From: Adlercreutzia equolifaciens DSM 19450
GTDB lineage: Bacteria > Actinomycetota > Coriobacteriia > Coriobacteriales > Eggerthellaceae
Reading direction: 5' to 3'
Length of the DNA stretch: 64,000 bases
NCBI RefSeq assembly: GCF_000478885.1
Contig: NC_022567.1
Location: 124,001 to 188,000, forward strand
The DNA itself is not shown here. More model-generated notes on the stretch are below. The model saw nothing but the letters and a program-made list of their open reading frames with translations. It made no database searches and was not told the origin of the DNA. Position 1 is the first letter of the stretch.

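Larger units (their letters stand above)
47399..64000 (+). repeat. A-B-C-D super-repeat of SdrD_B modules, four copies plus the start of a fifth
   Basis: Sixteen SdrD_B-type modules in strict order A-B-C-D. Starts are A at 47399, 52124, 55982, 60020 and 63983; B at 48872, 53279, 57041, 61073; C at 49991, 54185, 57842, 57842+5 kb class copy at 62057; D at 51113, 55208, 58886, 63068. Super-repeat lengths are 4725, 3858, 4038 and 3963 bases. Every module has 'I-x-G-x-[VL]-[WF]-x-D-x-N-x-[DN]-G' (calcium loop), a 'YxFxNLP' strand and a 'DGxIILA'-like tail. Each type keeps its own private motifs. SdrD_B domains need calcium to become rigid in staphylococcal Sdr proteins; a rigid rod is inferred here. 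The array runs past the window's end. Confidence 0.9.

Noticed and set aside
2..64000. Gene boundaries, promoters, ribosome sites or terminators within the window
   Set aside because: The uninterrupted frame leaves no intergenic DNA, and no hairpin-plus-T-run or start-site context was convincing within coding sequence.

Overview
The whole 64 kb window lies inside one protein-coding gene. Reading the + strand from base 2, I found no stop codon to base 64000, so the window holds 21,333 codons of one protein with neither its start nor its end. The predicted part weighs roughly 2.2-2.3 MDa. I see no intergenic space, RNA gene, promoter, terminator, insertion sequence or CRISPR array. The host is not named by the sequence. 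GC-rich codon use, almost no TTA/CTA/TCA codons, and SdrD_B plus PASTA domains in a secreted-type protein suggest a Gram-positive, high-GC organism. My best guess is Actinomycetota, perhaps a gut or rumen Coriobacteriia (Eggerthellaceae-like); this is inference.

The protein is built from repeated, mostly beta-sandwich modules. (1) 2-4435: an unrecognised leading part, an acidic Glu/Pro/Thr linker and a diverged repeat unit. (2) 4436-21799: about 18 copies of an approximately 250-residue unit, here called the N-module, marked by an 'IP-x3-W-x2-GYL' start, a 'GxGYR-x4-N' core and a 'GFxT-x5-S-x2-LL' end. From 8042 to 20416 these units follow a three-member cycle X-Y-Z, four times over. (3) 21800-43501: a less regular middle part carrying two PASTA arrays (23171-24685 and 34931-35755) and one lone PASTA-like unit (38474-38674), joined by long beta-rich segments. 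(4) 43502-64000: SdrD_B-type calcium-binding beta domains. From 47399 they form a roughly 4 kb super-repeat of four distinct modules, A-B-C-D, present four times, with a fifth A starting at the window's end.

Four copies of a further beta-sandwich, here called J (signature 'KDGS...GSD...VRNI'), are scattered at 10340, 12272, 21800 and 31790. Cysteine/histidine clusters and EF-hand-like DxDGDG sites sit inside some modules.

The simplest reading is a giant extracellular stalk or adhesin. SdrD_B modules would make a rigid calcium-stiffened rod, PASTA arrays could touch peptidoglycan at internal points, and N and J modules could be spacers or binding faces. A signal peptide and a cell-wall anchor are expected outside the window but cannot be seen. 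The most noteworthy points are the size, the two nested levels of repeat order, the internal PASTA arrays, signs of recent sequence exchange between C modules, and a helical, atypical-codon insert at 42929-43180.
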